From assembly GCA_963753285.1 (NCBI GenBank), contig CAVWBT010000001.1, forward strand, positions 496,001-560,000: a DNA stretch of 64,000 nt. Direction: 5' to 3'. A program made the position numbers and the translations under genes. Numbering within the stretch: the stretch's first letter is position 1; the number at the start of each line of letters is the position of its first letter. This DNA comes from JAHEDH01 sp963753285 (GTDB lineage: Bacteria; Actinomycetota; Acidimicrobiia; Spongiisociales; ZC4RG35). The notes under the pieces are model-generated. The model was not told where the DNA came from. It was given only the letters and a program-made list of their open reading frames with translations, and did no database searches. This document shows, one piece after another, positions 60,370-64,000 of this stretch.

Positions 60370-61438
60370 TCACTCCTCGGAGTCGATGAGGCCGACACGC
60401 GCCCTGAACCCTTCGAGGTCGAGCACGGTCGCAACGGTGGGTTCGATGGCCCGAACGCTGGCGGTGCGGCGGACTCCGAGCGTGGCGGCCAGTTCGCCGA
60501 AGTACTGACCGGGGCCCAACTCGGCGACGCGTTGCGCCCGTCCGCGCTCGTCGACCTTGACGATCTCCACTGATCCGCGCTCGATCCAATACACCGTCGT
60601 TGCGGGCTCGCCCTCTTCGACGATCGTGGCACCGGCAGAGAACCGCACGGTCTCGGCCATCTCGCCGTCGCCGTCGGCGACCGAGCTCCGATTCCGCAAG
60701 GTCGGGTCGTGGACGAGGATCCGATCCTCGAGCTCCACGAGAGCGGGCGACGGCTCCAGTCCGAGCTCCTCGCCGAAGATCCGGCGTACGCGTTCGAACG
60801 CCGCCAGCGCGTCCCGCTGTCGGCCCGCCCGGTATAACGCCAGCATCAGCAGCGTCCACAGTCGTTCCCGGTAGGGGCTGACTTCCACGAGGCCCGTCAG
60901 CTCCGTGATCGCATCGGCGTGCCTGCCGGCATCGAGCTGGGATTCGATGAGCTCCTCGACGGCCAGCATCCGCTCCTCCTCGAGCCGACGAGACACCCGT
61001 TCGATCATGTCGAAGCGGCGGACGTCGGACAGGGCGGGACCCCGCCACTCGCGCAACGCCTGGGACAGCGCTTCGACGGCGGCGACATGCTGCCCGAGCG
61101 CGTGCATCTGCCGCCCGCGCCGCACCAGTGCCCGGAACCGGCCCAGGTCGATCGAAGCTTCCTCGACGGCCAGGCGATACCCACCCGGAGTCGTCTCGAT
61201 GATGTCTTCTCCGAGGGCGGATCGAAGCCGACTGATCGACATCTGCAGTGCAGACTCGGGCTTGGTGGTGTCCAGATTCCCCCCACAGCGCATCGACGAT
61301 CTCGTCGGACGTGACCATCTCCGGCGAGCCCAGGGCGAGCATTCCGAGCACGGCTCGAATGCGTTCCCGCCCGACCGATATCTCCGAACCGTCGGCGGAT
61401 CGGGCCTCGATTCTCCCGAGCACACGGATGTCGACCAT
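60370..61438 (-). CDS. SARP-type DNA-binding/BTAD regulator fused to a cyclic-nucleotide-binding domain, frameshifted
   Basis: The start MVDIRVLGRIEARSADGSEI and the OmpR-like helix-turn-helix (MVTSDEIVDALWG) lie in one frame. A shift in the run of six C at 61279-61284 leads to LDTTKPESALQMSISRLRSA and the BTAD domain (VEEASIDLGRFRALVRRGRQ, LTGLVEVSPYRERLWTLLML). The C-terminal ~90 residues are a cNMP-binding-like barrel (FSAGATIVEEGEPATTVYWI, LGPGQYFGELAATLGV). The full protein would be about 355 aa. This order of domains is unusual. Confidence 0.85.
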
Positions 61439-61505
61439 GCCGAAACGATATCCGCCTCACGATCGCCGTGTCAGGGCACGATGGGTGGAAGGTCGAGCTT
61501 CGCCC

Positions 61506-62458
61506 TCACACACAGCGAGGAAGCACCTCTCCTGCTTCGTCCTGACACTCCCACAACGCCTCTTGTTTCTCTTTCGCCGGCATCAACGCACCTACGTAGA
61601 CGCCGGCGAGCACCAGCGCGGCGCCTGCCAAGAACGCCGGGGTGATCGACTCCCCGGCGACGGTCGCGGCGACAACGATCGTCACGAGCGGAATCAGCAC
61701 GACGTCGTATGAGGTGCCAGAGCCGTCCAACTTCCGAGGACGAACATGTACAGCATGAACGCAACGACAGTCACGAAGAACGTCAGATAGACGAAGGCGA
61801 TCCAGGTGTCGGTTTCGGTCGGGATCGTCCAGCTCTCTCCATTGAGCAGCGATGCAGCCGCCAGGATGATGGTTCCGGTCGTCATCGCCACGGCGTTGGT
61901 CATCATCGGAGGGTTCTTCGGGAAACGCTTGATGACGACGCCTCCCTCGGCAACGAGCACCGCCGCAATCAGGATGGCGATGATGTGGGGAATCGAGATG
62001 CCTGAGGCGTCCGTTCCGGCGACGGTGACTGCGATGCCCATCACTGCCAGGACCGACCCGATGATTCCCCTTCTCGTGATCGCCTCGACGCCCTGGAAGG
62101 AAGAGAGGAAGAGCGTCGCCAGAGGGACCAATGCCATGAGGATCTGATAGACGCTGGCAGGCGTCTCGACCAGGCCCCAACCGATGAGGACGAACGCGAA
62201 ACCGACCGTGAGGGCTCCGAAGAGAACGGCCCCGAGCAATGCTCACCTCGCGGCAGCGGCAACTTGCGGGCAACGGCCAACCCCCAGAAGATCAGGGCAG
62301 CGAGCGAACCGTGAGGTCGCCGCCCAGAACGGCGCCATCTCGCCGTACGTGATGCGAATGGCCACCGAGGCCCCACCCCCGACCACGACGAACGCGACGA
62401 AGGCGACGAGCACGTTTCTCGCGGGAAGCGTCACCGATCTCGTTGCCACCGCTGTCAC
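61506..62458 (-). CDS. EamA-type (drug/metabolite) transporter, several frameshifts
   Basis: The pieces RNVLVAFVAFVVVGGGASVA, GSLAALIFWGLAVARKLPLP, LLGAVLFGALTVGFAFVLIG (through MLYMFVLGSWTALAP) and DVVLIPLVTIVVAATVAGES (ending LPRCV) together give two EamA repeats with about ten helices and some 315 aa. They occupy three frames, with shifts near 62310, 62245 and 61720. Either a decayed transporter gene or several sequence errors. Confidence 0.75.
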
Positions 62459-62602
62459 ATATCACCTCGGATTGGGAGGCCAACCTAAACCCGAGCTCTG
62501 AGAGTGTGCGGCGGAAACCGCGCATCGTCTGGTGATCGGACCTCGCCGTCGCAGCGTCGCGCCAGTGGTGACGTAGCATCTGGCCCCGATGAGCGGATCG
62601 CG

Positions 62603-62998
62603 GTGGCCTCCCAACACCCGATCGAGATCATCCTCGCCCGCCAATGGGCGTCGACCATGTCACATCCGATCTGGATCACCGACGATGCCGGGAATCTCCT
62701 CTTCTACAACGTGGCGGCCGAAGCGGTACTCGGGGTGCGCTTCGACGAGGCGGGAGAGATGCCCGCAGAGCAACTCGACAAGCTGTTCGAGACGGCGAGC
62801 CTCGACGGGTCGCCGATGCCGGCAGAGGAACTGCCGCTCCTCAAGGCATTGACCAATTGGACGCCCGCCCACGGCCCACTCAGGATCCGAGGACACGACC
62901 GCACCTGGCGCAACATCGAAGTCACTGCCATCCCGCTGATCGGCGAGGGGGAACGTCGACTCGGGGCGCTCGCCATGTTCTGGGAGCTCGACGCTTGA
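62603..62998 (+). CDS. PAS-domain protein
   Basis: A 131-aa single PAS domain (GTG 62603 assumed). MSHPIWITDDAGNLLFYNVA and EAVLGVRFDEAGEMPAEQLD are typical of the first half, and GHDRTWRNIEVTAIPLIGEG of the second. No output domain follows. Its TGA overlaps the TTG of the next gene, so a role with the MBL-fold hydrolase is possible. Confidence 0.85.
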   Translation: MASQHPIEIILARQWASTMSHPIWITDDAGNLLFYNVAAEAVLGVRFDEAGEMPAEQLDKLFETASLDGSPMPAEELPLLKALTNWTPAHGPLRIRGHDRTWRNIEVTAIPLIGEGERRLGALAMFWELDA

Positions 62999-63825
62999 GA
63001 GTGAAGCTCAACGGCACCCGCGGTTCGGTGGGCCGGGCAGGACCGGAGACCGTCCGCTACGGCGGTGACACCTCGTCGGTCGAGGTCACCTCGGACACGG
63101 GAGCGACACTCATCCTCGACGCCGGCTCGGGTGTGGTTCATGCCGAAACTGCGACCAAGAAGACCGGCCGGATCGACATCCTGCTCACCCACCTGCACAT
63201 GGATCACATCCAGGGTCTGGGGTTCTTCCGTCCGCTCTTCGAGCCCGACGTCGAGGTACACATGTGGGGGCCGATCTCAACGACGAAGTCGCTCACCGCC
63301 CGTTTGGGCCGCTATCTCTCTCCCCCGCTGTTCCCGGTTCGCCTGAGGGACCTTCCTTCGCTCACCGTCCACGACCTGGCACCCGGAACCTTCGAGATCG
63401 GCCCGTTCACGGTGAACGCCGAGTTCGTCGTCCACCCCGGTCAGACCTTCGGCTACCGAATCCGGGCGGACGGTCGCACGCTGACGTACCTCCCCGACCA
63501 CGAGCCGGCGTTGGGCACCGGCCAGATCCCCGACGAGCCGACATGGACCTCGGGCTACGCCCTCGCCGATCACGCCGACGTCCTCATCCACGACGCCCAG
63601 TACACCGACGCCGAATACCCCGACCGCATCGGCTGGGGCCATTCGACGTTGACACAGGCCGTCGACTTCGCCGAACTGGCAGAAGTCGGGCGACTCGTCA
63701 CGTTCCATCACGAGCCGAACCACTCCGACGCCGAGATCGACCGCCACCACGCCGAGGTGGCCGAACGTCGGGCGCCCTCGATCCGCTTCGAGGCAGGCCT
63801 GGCGGGAGCGACATTCCAAGTGTGA
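62995..63825 (+). CDS. MBL-fold metallohydrolase
   Basis: A 276-aa protein. I chose TTG 62995 (overlapping the PAS stop) because it gives RVKLNGTRGSVGRAGPETVR, the usual N-terminus; GTG 63001 is the alternative. The metal site THLHMDH (HxHxDH) is followed by a conserved Asp (HDAQYTDAEY) and later histidines (GWGHSTLTQA, TFHHEPNHSD). It resembles phosphodiesterase/PqsE-like or phosphorylcholine-type hydrolases; the substrate is unknown. Confidence 0.9.
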   Translation: MRVKLNGTRGSVGRAGPETVRYGGDTSSVEVTSDTGATLILDAGSGVVHAETATKKTGRIDILLTHLHMDHIQGLGFFRPLFEPDVEVHMWGPISTTKSLTARLGRYLSPPLFPVRLRDLPSLTVHDLAPGTFEIGPFTVNAEFVVHPGQTFGYRIRADGRTLTYLPDHEPALGTGQIPDEPTWTSGYALADHADVLIHDAQYTDAEYPDRIGWGHSTLTQAVDFAELAEVGRLVTFHHEPNHSDAEIDRHHAEVAERRAPSIRFEAGLAGATFQV

Positions 63826-63952
63826 GACCGTAGCCGCCGTGATGACCCTGCCGTCCAAGCTGTGATTCGATGCGAGTAACGGCCCTTTTTGGATCGTTTC
63901 TGGATCGAGCAGGCGGATCCTCGACGTGAGAGACGTCGAAAGGAGCGTCGCG

Positions 63953-64000
63953 ATGCTCAAGCGATACGGCGTGTGGCTGATGGCGGTCACACTCTTCACG
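63953..64000 (+). CDS. Start of a gene cut by the window end
   Basis: ATG 63953, preceded by AAAGGAG, reads MLKRYGVWLMAVTLFT, a basic N-terminus and hydrophobic core as in a signal peptide or membrane anchor. Only 16 codons are visible, so nothing more can be said. Confidence 0.6.
   Translation, partial: MLKRYGVWLMAVTLFT

Overview
The window is about 64 kb of GC-rich, gene-dense DNA from an actinobacterium. The S12/S7/EF-G/EF-Tu and RpoB/RpoC sequences, SARP/BTAD regulators, SpoIIE/STAS partner-switching proteins and many GTG/TTG starts fit Actinomycetota. An uncultured member of Acidimicrobiia or a related deep lineage is my best guess (inference). No tRNA, rRNA, CRISPR array, insertion sequence or prophage was seen.

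Layout. 1-5.9 kb (minus): membrane protein, small anchored protein, ClC chloride transporter with CBS/TrkA-C domains, a two-gene NfnAB-type flavoprotein pair and a hemerythrin-like protein. 6-7.3 kb: DUF2277 gene and a DUF2975/HTH pair with an operator-like palindrome. 7.5-20.8 kb (minus): information-processing block rpoB-rpoC, a response regulator, then rpsL-rpsG-fusA-tuf; tuf carries a one-base frameshift and a duplicated 3' end lies behind it. 21-28.4 kb: a broken conserved gene, tandem 121-aa membrane paralogs, a broken CcdA gene, lipoprotein, proline-racemase-family enzyme, Crp/Fnr regulator, SRPBCC and small conserved genes under a YafY-type regulator. 28.4-33.9 kb (plus): OmpR-type two-component system, two membrane genes and an ABC transporter. 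34-41.7 kb: GH1 beta-glucosidase, YajQ, SDR, a 928-aa SARP-ATPase and a membrane protein. 41.7-49.4 kb (plus): a tandem array of six related membrane 'sensor' genes (two intact, the rest frameshifted or truncated) running by 4-base overlaps toward a GAF/SpoIIE phosphatase/anti-sigma-kinase fusion and two STAS antagonists. 49.4-64 kb: quinone oxidoreductase, thiolase, SLH-CAP secreted protein, HExxH lipoprotein, TlpA thioredoxin, MscS channel, S9 oligopeptidase, a SARP-cyclic-nucleotide fusion, an EamA transporter, PAS protein and MBL-fold hydrolase.

Two features stand out beyond the genes. First, at least five intergenic regions hold short tandem arrays with a strict 7-base period (units such as ACGTCTC, ACGTGGA, GCGTGAA, CTGTCAT, GACATGC), one of them between the response regulator and the rpsL promoter. 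Second, about ten genes, including essential tuf, are interrupted by single-base frameshifts. Their density, and one lying in a run of six C, suggests that many are sequencing or assembly errors rather than true pseudogenes, so 'broken' calls below should be read with that in mind.
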